Below are positions 35,569 to 43,216 of a stretch of DNA of 64,000 nt, piece by piece. Location of the stretch: positions 3,102,001 to 3,166,000 of the forward strand of contig NC_019904.1 in assembly GCF_000325705.1 (NCBI RefSeq), in the 5' to 3' direction. The notes beneath the pieces were generated by a model. That model saw only the letters and a list, made by a program, of their open reading frames with translations. It did not search any database and was not told the origin of the DNA. Position numbers and translations under genes: made by a program. Every line of letters starts with the position of its first letter. The first letter of the stretch is position 1. The stretch is from Echinicola vietnamensis DSM 17526 (lineage in GTDB: Bacteria > Bacteroidota > Bacteroidia > Cytophagales > Cyclobacteriaceae).

Positions 35569-37011
35569 TTAAACATTTGTTTTAAGAAAAAAATCATCTA
35601 AAGCTTCTTTCATTTTTTTATTATCTACTGTCAACACTTCCTTCCTGATGTCACTTGGTCCAAAATAATTCAAGGAGAATTTTGTTGAATTGTCTTTCAT
35701 GTTCTTGAGCATCGAAAGTGCAACACTTGAAAAACCACCAATTGACCAATACTCAAATTTTATTTTTTTCTTTCTCCATGTCTCTTGTTTCGAAACCCAT
35801 TTTCTAAATGCAGGTAGTTTTACTCCTAACCATCTATCAATAGTTTCCGAATCAATCATCGATTTAGTTGCTTTACATTCCGCAATTAGCACTTCATCAG
35901 GATATACGGCAAGTACATCGATTTCGTGTCGAGCCTGGTCTACTACTATTTCTCTTCCAATATCTATGCTGCTATTTGTTTTAGTTGAATGGATATGTCC
36001 AACCAAAAATTCAAACAGGGCTCCCCTTATATTATTTACTAGGCCTTCGTTGTATTTTTTTAATTCTTTAAGAAGATCCAAATACTTATCAGGAGTCTTT
36101 TTCAAACTGGCTCCTGCGTTGTTTAAAATTGAGATTAATTCGTTTAATGATTCACTGTACTTTTGCCCAAATAACTCCTTTACAATACCAACAACAATAC
36201 CGTTTCTTTTCAACTGTATTAGTGCTTCCTTACTCAAATCATCAACTATTAAAAAGGGTAATATATTTGATGAATTCTGAAATGAGTTGATTTTTTTTAA
36301 TTTATCAACAAAAAACAGGATGTCATTTTCATTAATTGAGGTTCCAATTACAATATCAGCTAATAGAAACCCACTTTTTTTATTTTGTGTCAATCCCGAA
36401 ATAGCAGAAGTGCCCTTAAATGCCCACCTGAACTTTCCAAATTCAGAGAATTTTTCACCAGAGTTATAAGAGATCATTCCGGTGTTTCTAGTAAGGGAAT
36501 GAAAGTTATCTAAAATATCAACCTTAATTGCTTCAATAGTTCTTAAATAAAAAGTATTGGGAAACTGCTTTAAGAGTTTTGGAGAAAAATAATAGTCAGT
36601 GCCATCAAATACTAAGATATCTGATTTTACAAAATTCTGCATAACCTCTTTGAAGGGGATATGACTTTTTAATGGAGCAACTGGATAGTTGGTGTAACAT
36701 TCGAGGAACCTTTGACTAATCACCCCTCCATGAAGGTTTACAGCGTTTAAGCAATACCAATACTTTCTTCCGGAATCATATAAATTTGTACTCAATGACT
36801 TTAATAAAGTATCAGTTAATGCATGCTCTTTAAGAAAGCATAAAGATTGGCCACTTACAAAAAAACCCTTAATGCGTTCGATTTCTGAGCTTCTGACTAT
36901 TCTTTGGCTAGCGGTGTTGTAACTAAGAGACTCTTTTGATGCAATCTCTTTGGAAAGCTCACTTGATAACAATGGCCCCTTTGATTTTAAAATGGCTTCT
37001 ATCGATGTCAT
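35569..37011 (-). CDS. Winged-helix protein with C-terminal PD-(D/E)xK nuclease domain
   Basis: 480 residues. The N-terminal ~140 residues look like two winged helices (IEAILKSKGPLLSSELSKEI, SYNTASQRIVRSS), as in AbiEi-type or restriction-associated DNA-binding proteins. Residues ~330-400 contain GALFEFLVGHI, then ARHEIDVLAVYPDEVLIAECKATK: an E, a D after HEI and E-C-K, the catalytic pattern of PD-(D/E)xK nucleases. WLGVKLPAFRKWV follows. A perfect palindrome 17 bases upstream of the start suggests autoregulation. It may be a stand-alone defence nuclease. No methylase is nearby. Confidence 0.7.
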   Translation of the reverse strand: MTSIEAILKSKGPLLSSELSKEIASKESLSYNTASQRIVRSSEIERIKGFFVSGQSLCFLKEHALTDTLLKSLSTNLYDSGRKYWYCLNAVNLHGGVISQRFLECYTNYPVAPLKSHIPFKEVMQNFVKSDILVFDGTDYYFSPKLLKQFPNTFYLRTIEAIKVDILDNFHSLTRNTGMISYNSGEKFSEFGKFRWAFKGTSAISGLTQNKKSGFLLADIVIGTSINENDILFFVDKLKKINSFQNSSNILPFLIVDDLSKEALIQLKRNGIVVGIVKELFGQKYSESLNELISILNNAGASLKKTPDKYLDLLKELKKYNEGLVNNIRGALFEFLVGHIHSTKTNSSIDIGREIVVDQARHEIDVLAVYPDEVLIAECKATKSMIDSETIDRWLGVKLPAFRKWVSKQETWRKKKIKFEYWSIGGFSSVALSMLKNMKDNSTKFSLNYFGPSDIRKEVLTVDNKKMKEALDDFFLKTNV

Positions 37012-37367
37012 ATGGCGCTATATATAAATAACTCTTTAGAGTTATGCAAGATTTTCTTTTTTTTAAATTTTTATTGATTCAGGAACTGCATGAGGTCTAT
37101 TCGAATTTTGAAACTAGCGAAAAATAGTAAATATCCTGTCATATCAATTTTTAAAATCTACATATAATATCATTGAAATGCTGCTATGCGATAGATTTTT
37201 ATAATCACTTAATTGTAGATTATTTTCTGGCACAACCTAATAATCAAACTAGAATCAATGTTAAAAACCATGAACTTACGCTAAATAAGCAATAGGAGGC
37301 ATGGGGCATTTTAGCTACCAATTTTTGAATTTTCATCCATTATACAGAAAATAATGATGTTTGTAAT
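37012..37367. other. AT-rich intergenic region in the element
   Basis: 356 bases with no ORF of note. Apart from the palindrome at 37028-37045 I see nothing distinctive. Confidence 0.4.
37028..37045. promoter_or_regulatory. Perfect palindrome upstream of the nuclease gene
   Basis: ATAACTCT-TT-AGAGTTAT, 17 bases before the ATG at 37011. The position over the leader or promoter fits an autorepressor site, possibly bound by the winged-helix half of the nuclease (inference). Confidence 0.55.
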
Positions 37368-38102
37368 TTAAAATTCATCTATTGTTATTGGGTCTAAATT
37401 AAGCTTAACTGCTAATTTGTTGTATATTTTTAATGAGTTATGCCAGTTACCACAACATTCAGGACTAAGTGCAATCGTTAAAACTTCAATTTTATCTCCC
37501 TCCAAATAGCTATATTGAATTTGATCAAAAAGGATGTCTATAGCTTCATCTGAAAAGCACTGAAAATAGGAGTTGTTATAACTCAGAAAAAAGTAATCAA
37601 TATCAAGGTTTAGGATTATTTTATCCTCTGTATTGCTTATTACAAATTCTAAATTTTCAAAGATTGAAAATGCATTCAACTCCTCAACCTTACCTGGATA
37701 AAATGCCTTTATTCCTGAGGTACCTTTACGATGTGTGTAGAATAAATAGGAGGTGACATTTGAACCACAAAGCCTTTCGAAAATTGGGAGGTAATTGTCC
37801 CATCTAATTGTCTGAAATTCAGAAGCTCCTAAATTGTGCTTTATTTCATAAAATTCATTAATAGTTAAATCAGTAACATTATCGGGAAGGGAATTCATCC
37901 AAAGCTCCATATTGGAAGCAAGAGTGTCATAATGTTTGTCAATATGAATTACTGTATACTTCTGATTAGGGTTAAAGTGCTGCAACCAACACCATAATGC
38001 TGCTCCATGATTATCCATCACATAAAAGTTAAATGATTTATGAAGTATGTTAATGTCGTAACATCCAGAATAATCAAATTTTTTATGAATCAATTTTATC
38101 AC
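37368..38102 (-). CDS. UPF0489-family protein
   Basis: 244 residues starting at GTG. Conserved points of the UPF0489 (C5orf22-like) family are FYVMDNHGAALWCWL, YTVIHIDKHYD, IILNLDIDYFF and ALSPECCGNW. The family is thought to have an arginase/deacetylase-like alpha/beta fold, with His/Asp clusters that could bind metal; no activity is established. It lies 69 bases from the integrase gene end, on the same strand, as cargo at the int end of the element. Confidence 0.8.
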   Translation of the reverse strand: MIKLIHKKFDYSGCYDINILHKSFNFYVMDNHGAALWCWLQHFNPNQKYTVIHIDKHYDTLASNMELWMNSLPDNVTDLTINEFYEIKHNLGASEFQTIRWDNYLPIFERLCGSNVTSYLFYTHRKGTSGIKAFYPGKVEELNAFSIFENLEFVISNTEDKIILNLDIDYFFLSYNNSYFQCFSDEAIDILFDQIQYSYLEGDKIEVLTIALSPECCGNWHNSLKIYNKLAVKLNLDPITIDEF

Positions 38103-38170
38103 AAAGAGAATAACTGTTTAAGGTTAATGATAAATTAATTAAATTATATTCATGTAATCATATATAAAAT

Positions 38171-39427
38171 TCACCCAAAATCCACCAAATTCCCTATCAT
38201 CTTCTTATCGCTTTCATCGTCCAAGAAACTCTTAATATACGCCTTAGTCGTCTTAATATCCGCGTGTCCTAAGGATTCTCCCACATATTCGATGGAGGCG
38301 TTATTTCGAATCGCCATTGTTGCAAAGCTATGCCTGGCAGTGTAAGTACTAACATTCTCCTTAATTCCCAGTTTTTCAGCATACCGCTTCATATGCTGAT
38401 TGACTAATCGGGTAAAGTTTTGTTTTGCTTTAAGCTTTTCTCCTTCCGCCATTTCTTTGTGAAGAATTGGAAATACATATTCTTCTCGATCGCCACTGGT
38501 TACTCCATACACTTTGATTACCTTCTTGGAATGTTCCATTAGAGGTACGCGAATAACGATTTGTTCGTCAGTAGTATCCTTGGTTTTTTCCCTCACAAAT
38601 TCCAAGAAATCACCATTAACGTTTTTCCACTTGAGATACAAGATATCCTTCATATTCATCCCTTTACATAGGTAGGAGAAAAACCAAAAGTCTTTGGCTC
38701 TTTGTTGGAATTGGTTCTCAGGTTTACCTTCAAATAATAATTTTAATTGGTGCTTATCCAATGCCTTCTTTTTATTAGTTCCCTTGGGAATAACATAGCC
38801 ATTTTTACCAAAAGGATAATGATCAGTTTTGATGGTGTTAAATATATGTCTAAGGGTTCTTAAGTAGTAGCCTACAGTAGTTTTGGAATTGCCTTTTTCA
38901 AGCATCCACTTTTCAAAATTCTTTAGCCATTCCACTGTGATATCTTGGACGAAAAGATGTTTGGGATCCCTTTTTCGATTAGCTTTAAGGAATTTCTTTA
39001 TCGACTTCACACTGGCTTCATATGTGTGTTTAGTAGCTTCCCTTTTTTCTAATTCTAAGGTCTTTATTTTTTGCTGGTACAGATAGAAAACATCTTTGAC
39101 ATCACCCTCAGGTTTAAATAAAAGATTCTCGAAAGATTCAAAGGTGAAATTGTCCAGCCTATTCGCCACCTCAATGTATTTATGTAGAAGGCTTTCTACT
39201 TGAATGCGGATTTCCTTTTCTGCTTTTCTTGGTTTTACTGAGAGGAATACCTTTTCATAGGTTTCCTTGTTCATATCTATTCCTACAGAATAGTATTTCC
39301 GTTTTTTGGGTTTTGGAGTATAAACCTTTATTTTTAAGGGATAATATTCATCTGCTTTAGTTCTTCTGGTGTCTAGGTAGATGGACATTTCGAACTGTTT
39401 TCCAGACTTGGCAAATTTCTTTTCCAT
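38171..39427 (-). CDS. Tyrosine recombinase/integrase of the element
   Basis: About 418 residues from the ATG at 39427. The frame runs open to 39490, but the extra 21 residues would translate the arm repeat, so I reject them. There is an N-terminal arm-binding domain (~1-90), a SAM-like core-binding domain (~100-200), and a catalytic domain. The catalytic domain shows box II TARHSFATMA (R365), H388 in LGHADIKTT and nucleophile Y397. At the usual box I arginine I read YLCKGMNMKDILYLKW, a lysine, as in some Bacteroidota integrases. It integrates the element into tRNA(CAU). Confidence 0.9.
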   Translation of the reverse strand: MEKKFAKSGKQFEMSIYLDTRRTKADEYYPLKIKVYTPKPKKRKYYSVGIDMNKETYEKVFLSVKPRKAEKEIRIQVESLLHKYIEVANRLDNFTFESFENLLFKPEGDVKDVFYLYQQKIKTLELEKREATKHTYEASVKSIKKFLKANRKRDPKHLFVQDITVEWLKNFEKWMLEKGNSKTTVGYYLRTLRHIFNTIKTDHYPFGKNGYVIPKGTNKKKALDKHQLKLLFEGKPENQFQQRAKDFWFFSYLCKGMNMKDILYLKWKNVNGDFLEFVREKTKDTTDEQIVIRVPLMEHSKKVIKVYGVTSGDREEYVFPILHKEMAEGEKLKAKQNFTRLVNQHMKRYAEKLGIKENVSTYTARHSFATMAIRNNASIEYVGESLGHADIKTTKAYIKSFLDDESDKKMIGNLVDFG

Positions 39428-39443
39428 GGTTAGTTGATTTGAG

Positions 39444-39469
39444 ATTTGCACACGATTTGCACACAAAAT
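39444..39469. repeat. Right arm-type repeat
   Basis: 26 bases identical and in the same orientation as 29184-29209, in the integrase leader, 16 bases before its ATG. A recombinase bound here could also repress its own gene. Confidence 0.6.
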
Positions 39470-39582
39470 GATATCAAAACTTGTAAGCAAAGTAATAAGA
39501 AAAGCAGTAAAAACAATATAAGTAACTCATTTACAGTAGTAAACAAAGTATGCTGATAATAGAAAAGTATTCAAAAATTTAT

Positions 39583-39625
39583 CTCATAATCAAGGGGTCC
39601 CTGGTTCGAGCCCAGGTGGGCCCAC
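39583..39625 (+). repeat. attR: 43-base direct repeat (residual tRNA 3' end)
   Basis: Copy of the 3' half of the tRNA(CAU), left by integration. It is followed immediately by a GC-rich terminator (AAACCCCGG-CTTG-CCGGGGTTT, 39626-39649), probably the tRNA's original terminator. Confidence 0.92.
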
Positions 39626-39649
39626 AAACCCCGGCTTGCCGGGGTTTTT
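39626..39649 (+). terminator. Original terminator of the tRNA(CAU) gene, now stranded after attR
   Basis: Nine-base perfect stem with loop CTTG and a T tract, directly abutting attR and about 10 bases before the next tRNA. Confidence 0.75.
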
Positions 39650-39657
39650 ATTTTCTC

Positions 39658-39732
39658 GGGAAATTAGCTCAGTTGGTTTAGAGCACTACCTCGACAAGGT
39701 AGGGGTCACTGGTTCGAGCCCAGTATTTCCCA
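39658..39732 (+). tRNA. tRNA-Val (GAC anticodon by position)
   Basis: Cloverleaf: acceptor GGGAAAT/ATTTCCC plus A, D-stem GCTC/GAGC, anticodon stem CTACC/GGTAG with loop TCGACAA, T-arm ACTGG-TTCGAGC-CCAGT. By position the anticodon is GAC. Position 33, almost always U, is C here. CCA is not encoded. It would have been tandem with the tRNA(CAU) before the element inserted between the 3' end of that gene and this one. Confidence 0.88.
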
Positions 39733-39740
39733 CTGATAAA

Positions 39741-39777
39741 AAGCCGCCTACAACGTAAGATTGTAGGCGGCTTTTTT
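39741..39777 (+). terminator. Terminator of tRNA-Val
   Basis: Perfect 13-base stem AAGCCGCCTACAA ... with loop CGTAAGA and a T tract. Confidence 0.8.
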
Positions 39778-39978
39778 ATTTGCACTCGATTTGGGATTAA
39801 GCCGGATAGTTGGGCATTTTACTCCAAAATGAAAATTGGCAGTTCCCCCAGGGCAAACAGTTTTAAACTATTAGTAAAGAGATGTCAGCCTGAATTAAAG
39901 AACTTCAAGTGGCTAAAAGCGATTTCCCTGATGGATATCAACATTTAGTACTAATTTCGTGTAGAGGAGCTATCATCC

Positions 39979-40339
39979 GTGCCGCTGGCACTCCTTCGGG
40001 AGGTTGAGGAGCGCTTAAGTTCCTGCGGATGAATCCGCAGGTTACAAAATTTATCGTGCCGCAGGCACTTTGCCCCGATTTGTACATTGGAAACCGCAGT
40101 AGCCTATGGTGCCGAATGGCGGAATAGGCTGAGAGAATGAGTTGTTGATTTGGACCGTACAAGCCGTCGCAGCTATCTGCTCAGGAATAGTGGTTGGCTT
40201 GGTTGAATTTATACCCTGCATATGCGCTGGCAACTGGGCATCCTGCCTAATCCGCCTTTGGCGGAGGGTCATATAGAAGGTGCAGGTGACAACCTGCACC
40301 AAGAATGATTACACACAAAAGGGTAAGTTCCGTAGGAAC
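39979..40339. repeat. REP-like array of short hairpins
   Basis: At least six perfect small stem-loops lie in 360 bases: GTGCC-GCT-GGCAC (39979-39991), CCTGCGGA-TGAA-TCCGCAGG (40022-40041), GTGCC-GCA-GGCAC (40056-40068), TCCGCC-TTT-GGCGGA (40251-40265), GGTGCAGGT ... ACCTGCACC (40279-40300) and GTTCC-GTA-GGAAC (40327-40339). Arms of 5-9 bases with 3-4-base loops are typical of REP elements moved by RAYT/HUH transposases; no such gene lies in the window. Confidence 0.6.
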
Positions 40340-40452
40340 GGCAGATACAAATGCAAATAGGAACATTTGTTTTAAAGGCGTTTGCCCTGTGGAGGATGCC
40401 CATCGTTTTAACGGAATGAAATTCTATTTCATAAGACCATGTCAACATTCGT

Positions 40453-40475
40453 CCCCCAACTTTTCTGCTTGATCC
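40453..40475 (-). repeat. Dispersed 23-base repeat, inverted copy
   Basis: Reads GGATCAAGCAGAAAA then GTTGGGGG on the minus strand. Sister copies lie on the plus strand at 2999-3021 and 12310-12332. Confidence 0.5.
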
Positions 40476-40787
40476 CATTTTAAATGATGCCTCACCCTAT
40501 TAAGTTTGAATCCAGCTAATTTGGAAGTAATTGTTCATCGTAGTTTATAACAGTTATCATAGTGAACAAAGGCATAATAGGTGTGCGTATAAAATGCGAG
40601 CAACTATGATAAACTTGATTATTCATTAAACCTATTTCATGCTTGATGTAGGATGAAACATGTGTTTTTGCCTGTCTTCTGGAAATAGGGGAGTAATCCA
40701 ATCGGGAATTTTATTTTTGATATGATAGAAAGGATTGAGATTATTTTTTGTGTTAATATCCTGATTATCAATGTTTTCATTTAAGCG

Positions 40788-40830
40788 AAACACACTTTTA
40801 GTCACGGAGCTATTCAAAAGTGTGTTTTTT
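40788..40830 (+). terminator. Orphan terminator-like hairpin
   Basis: 12-base perfect stem (AAACACACTTTT with complement), a 16-base loop, then a T run. No ORF precedes it, so it may end a small RNA or be left from a lost gene. Confidence 0.5.
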
Positions 40831-41375
40831 ACAGGTTATCTATTTTTAGCTTGCTGTATTCCCGTGGGAATAAACGCAATAAGTTATGTAATACATTGAA
40901 AACCAGTATTTTGCGTTTGTATTGTTTGCTTCTGTTTAAGAATATTTGGTTATAAATTAGGTTTATCGATTAATTATAAACCCATCATTGAACATGAAGA
41001 ACTATTTACATTCAAAACGCAGTTTTCATCAAATTGAACCTTCCTTTAAAAGGAAGAGGAATTGGAACTTAATGTTAAAACCAAGGGCTATTCCCCTGTT
41101 ACGTACCATCACCTGAGATGTATTTTTTCTAGTACCCACGCAAACAAATTCAAGAACCACAGGCTTTCCGATTGAAGTGAATTTTCATTAGTGGACTGGT
41201 ATGTCTACATGATGTTTTCTCCTGATTGTTGATGCATGTGCATTTGTTTCGGTGGGTAATACCTAATTCGGTAATCGTTGATTTTGTCAAAATAATTAAA
41301 TGTAAAATTCTGAGGTTGTTTTAACAGCCCATCTTCTCTTTATAAGTGAAGAGTCAAAAAGTTGACTGCTCCATC

Positions 41376-42029
41376 ATGAAAAAGACCCAAACCACTAACC
41401 TTGACCCTAATGCTGAGTTTCCGATGCTATTAATGAAACACAGTAAAATAATGATTGTGTATGCCGATAAGAGTGACCTAGAAGTGTGGAACTCCTTTAA
41501 AAATGGTGATGAATCGGCCTTTAACTTTATCTATCGCAAGCATGTCAGGGAATTATATAATTACGGTATGCAAATCTGTAAGCAGCATGAATGGGTAATG
41601 GATTGCTTGCAAGCCATGTTCGTCGATTTAAGGAAAAGGTGTATTCGCTTAGGAGATGTCCGTAGTATCAAGGGGTATTTGTTCACTGTTTTTCATAGAG
41701 AACTCTTCAAACTGATTCGGAAAAAGAGAAAAGGTGAGTTTGTGGCCATTGATGAAAGCACTGATCAGTTTTTGATCGAAGCTTCACCAGAGACCAAACT
41801 GATTGCCCAAGAGCTTTCTGGAGAAAGGAAAAAGGAGTTGGAAGAAGCCCTAAACCAACTGACCAAGCGGGAAAGGCAGGCAATATTACTGCTTTACCAA
41901 GAGGAGTTGAACTATAAGGAAATAGCAGATCTGATGGAATTTAAAGAAGTCAAAACAGCCAGGTCTTTGGTCTATAAGGCCATGGGCAAACTGAAGGAAA
42001 TATTTAATGTCAATGGATGCCTCAAATGA
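41376..42029 (+). CDS. ECF-type RNA polymerase sigma factor of the xylan locus
   Basis: About 217 residues from the ATG at 41376; a GTG at 41346 is possible. Region 2: DESAFNFIYRKHVRELYNYGMQIC and VRSIKGYLFTVFHRELFKLIRKKRK. Region 4: LEEALNQLTKRERQAILLLYQEELNYKEIADLMEFKEVKTARSLVYKAMGKLKEIF. This pairs with the adjacent FecR anti-sigma and the STN-containing SusC: substrate at the receptor should release the sigma factor to transcribe the locus (family knowledge). The 3' end overlaps the fecR frame. Confidence 0.92.
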   Translation: MKKTQTTNLDPNAEFPMLLMKHSKIMIVYADKSDLEVWNSFKNGDESAFNFIYRKHVRELYNYGMQICKQHEWVMDCLQAMFVDLRKRCIRLGDVRSIKGYLFTVFHRELFKLIRKKRKGEFVAIDESTDQFLIEASPETKLIAQELSGERKKELEEALNQLTKRERQAILLLYQEELNYKEIADLMEFKEVKTARSLVYKAMGKLKEIFNVNGCLK

Positions 42030-43074
42030 GCATATCCCATCAATGATTATGATGTACCATCAATTCAATATGGAGGATTTTCTAAACGATGAGTTCTTTA
42101 TCAAATGGGTGAAAAGCCCTGATGAAGAAACCGACCATTTCTGGTTGAAATGGATTGCTGAGCATCCTGAAAAAGTCCAACTCATTCAACAGGCTAAGGA
42201 AATAATCCTTATGGTGGATTATAAGGAAAAGTATTTTCTCTCAAACAAAGCCTATACAGATCTTTATGAGAATATCATAAAAGATACCAAAACCAAGGAA
42301 TCGAGCAAAGTAAACGCCGTCAAGTGGAGAACTTGGCATAAAGTGGCGGCCATCCTACTTGTGCTGTTTTCGAGTGTCTATTGCTTCAAATATTCTTTGG
42401 AATGGGGAAAGGACATTTCCCTGTCCGAAGAGGAAATGATCATCAAATGTAATCCTGCAGGTCAAAAGTCCAGTTTCAGGTTGCCTGACGGTACGGTGGT
42501 CTACCTCCATGGTAATAGTAAACTGTCCTATCCACCATTCTTTTCCGATGATGTCAGAAAGGTCAAAATGGAAGGAGAGGCGTATTTTGAAGTAAAACAG
42601 GACCTTGACAAACCCTTTATTGTAGACTTAGGGAAAGATCAGATCAGGGTAACAGGAACCGCTTTTAATATATGTTCCCATAAAGGATTTGTCTCTTTAG
42701 CCTTGGTGGAAGGGAGTGTTACTTATGCCCCCGAAAATGGAACTTTCGAAAAGTTAGTTCCCAATCAGATGCTGACAAAAGTTCCCACCGGAAAGGTGAC
42801 CAAAAAGCAGTTTGATCCCCTGGAAGTATGTGGCTGGAAAGATAAGTACCTCATTTTTAAGGATGACTCCTTTGCCATGATGGTGGCGAAGTTGGAAAGG
42901 TGGTATGGTGTCACCATTTCCGCTCACTTAAAACTAGAGTCCGACTGGTCATATTCAGGAACTTACCATGATAAATCATTGGAATATGTTCTCGACGGAA
43001 TTGGCATAGCTTCACAGTTTGCCTATGAGATAGAAGGAAAAAACGTAACAATCTATAACCCAAACCAACCCTAA
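42007..43074 (+). CDS. FecR-type anti-sigma factor
   Basis: 355 residues as the longest frame; an internal ATG at 42070 (MEDFLNDEFFIKWV) may be the real start, since FecR proteins of Bacteroidota often begin so. A short cytoplasmic sigma-binding part (~1-108) precedes one membrane helix (~112-130, VAAILLVLFSSVYCF). The periplasmic FecR domain (~150-250) contains CNPAGQKSSFRLPDGTVVYLHGNSKLSY, MEGEAYFEVKQD and VTGTAFNICSH. The C-terminal domain (DUF4974-like, ~275-355) binds the receptor's STN domain. It overlaps the sigma factor gene. Confidence 0.92.
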   Translation: MSMDASNEHIPSMIMMYHQFNMEDFLNDEFFIKWVKSPDEETDHFWLKWIAEHPEKVQLIQQAKEIILMVDYKEKYFLSNKAYTDLYENIIKDTKTKESSKVNAVKWRTWHKVAAILLVLFSSVYCFKYSLEWGKDISLSEEEMIIKCNPAGQKSSFRLPDGTVVYLHGNSKLSYPPFFSDDVRKVKMEGEAYFEVKQDLDKPFIVDLGKDQIRVTGTAFNICSHKGFVSLALVEGSVTYAPENGTFEKLVPNQMLTKVPTGKVTKKQFDPLEVCGWKDKYLIFKDDSFAMMVAKLERWYGVTISAHLKLESDWSYSGTYHDKSLEYVLDGIGIASQFAYEIEGKNVTIYNPNQP

Positions 43075-43216
43075 AACATGAGAAAAAATTACCAAAATAC
43101 CAGTTGAAGGAAAGGGCAGAGAAGCATCCTTTTCTGCCCTTTGGGCCTTTGATCCAATCGCCAAACCAGACAAAGGCCAATTTCAAGTTTTATGCACTTA
43201 AAATCCTAAACAAAGT

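Larger units (their letters stand above)
29097..39625. mobile_element. 10.5-kb integrative element inserted in a tRNA(CAU) gene, carrying accessory/defence-like cargo
   Basis: The boundaries are exact 43-base direct repeats of the tRNA 3' half (29097-29139 and 39583-39625). A tyrosine recombinase gene lies just inside the right repeat and a small HTH (excisionase-like) gene just inside the left. Inside each end lies an identical 26-base repeat (29184-29209, 39444-39469), taken to be the arm-type site. The interior is markedly AT-rich. There is no relaxase, replication initiator or conjugation gene, so it is a non-self-transmissible island (integrative and possibly satellite-like). Confidence 0.88.
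39733..41375. other. Gene-poor 1.6-kb region
   Basis: No gene I can support between the tRNA-Val and the sigma factor. 39770-39795 resembles the left element end. 39979-40339 is a REP-like hairpin array. 40404-40475 carries copies of dispersed repeats. 40788-40830 is an orphan terminator-like hairpin. From ~40,830 to 41,375 is the AT-rich leader of the sigma factor operon. Short frames here are not coding. Confidence 0.55.

Noticed and set aside
35690..36280. 196-residue plus-strand frame in the element
   Set aside because: Antisense to the winged-helix/nuclease gene, which has recognisable motifs on the other strand.
39428..39490. N-terminal extension of the integrase
   Set aside because: The extra 21 codons would translate the arm repeat; the ATG at 39427 gives the normal family N-terminus.
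39583..39625. A third tRNA gene
   Set aside because: Only the 3' half of the tRNA(CAU) is present; it is the attR copy.
39979..40339. Possible CRISPR array
   Set aside because: The hairpins differ in sequence and spacing, there are no constant direct repeats of 25-40 bases and no cas genes.
39938..40817. Several 60-83-residue minus-strand frames in the gene-poor region
   Set aside because: They run through the hairpin array and dispersed repeats and have no family features.
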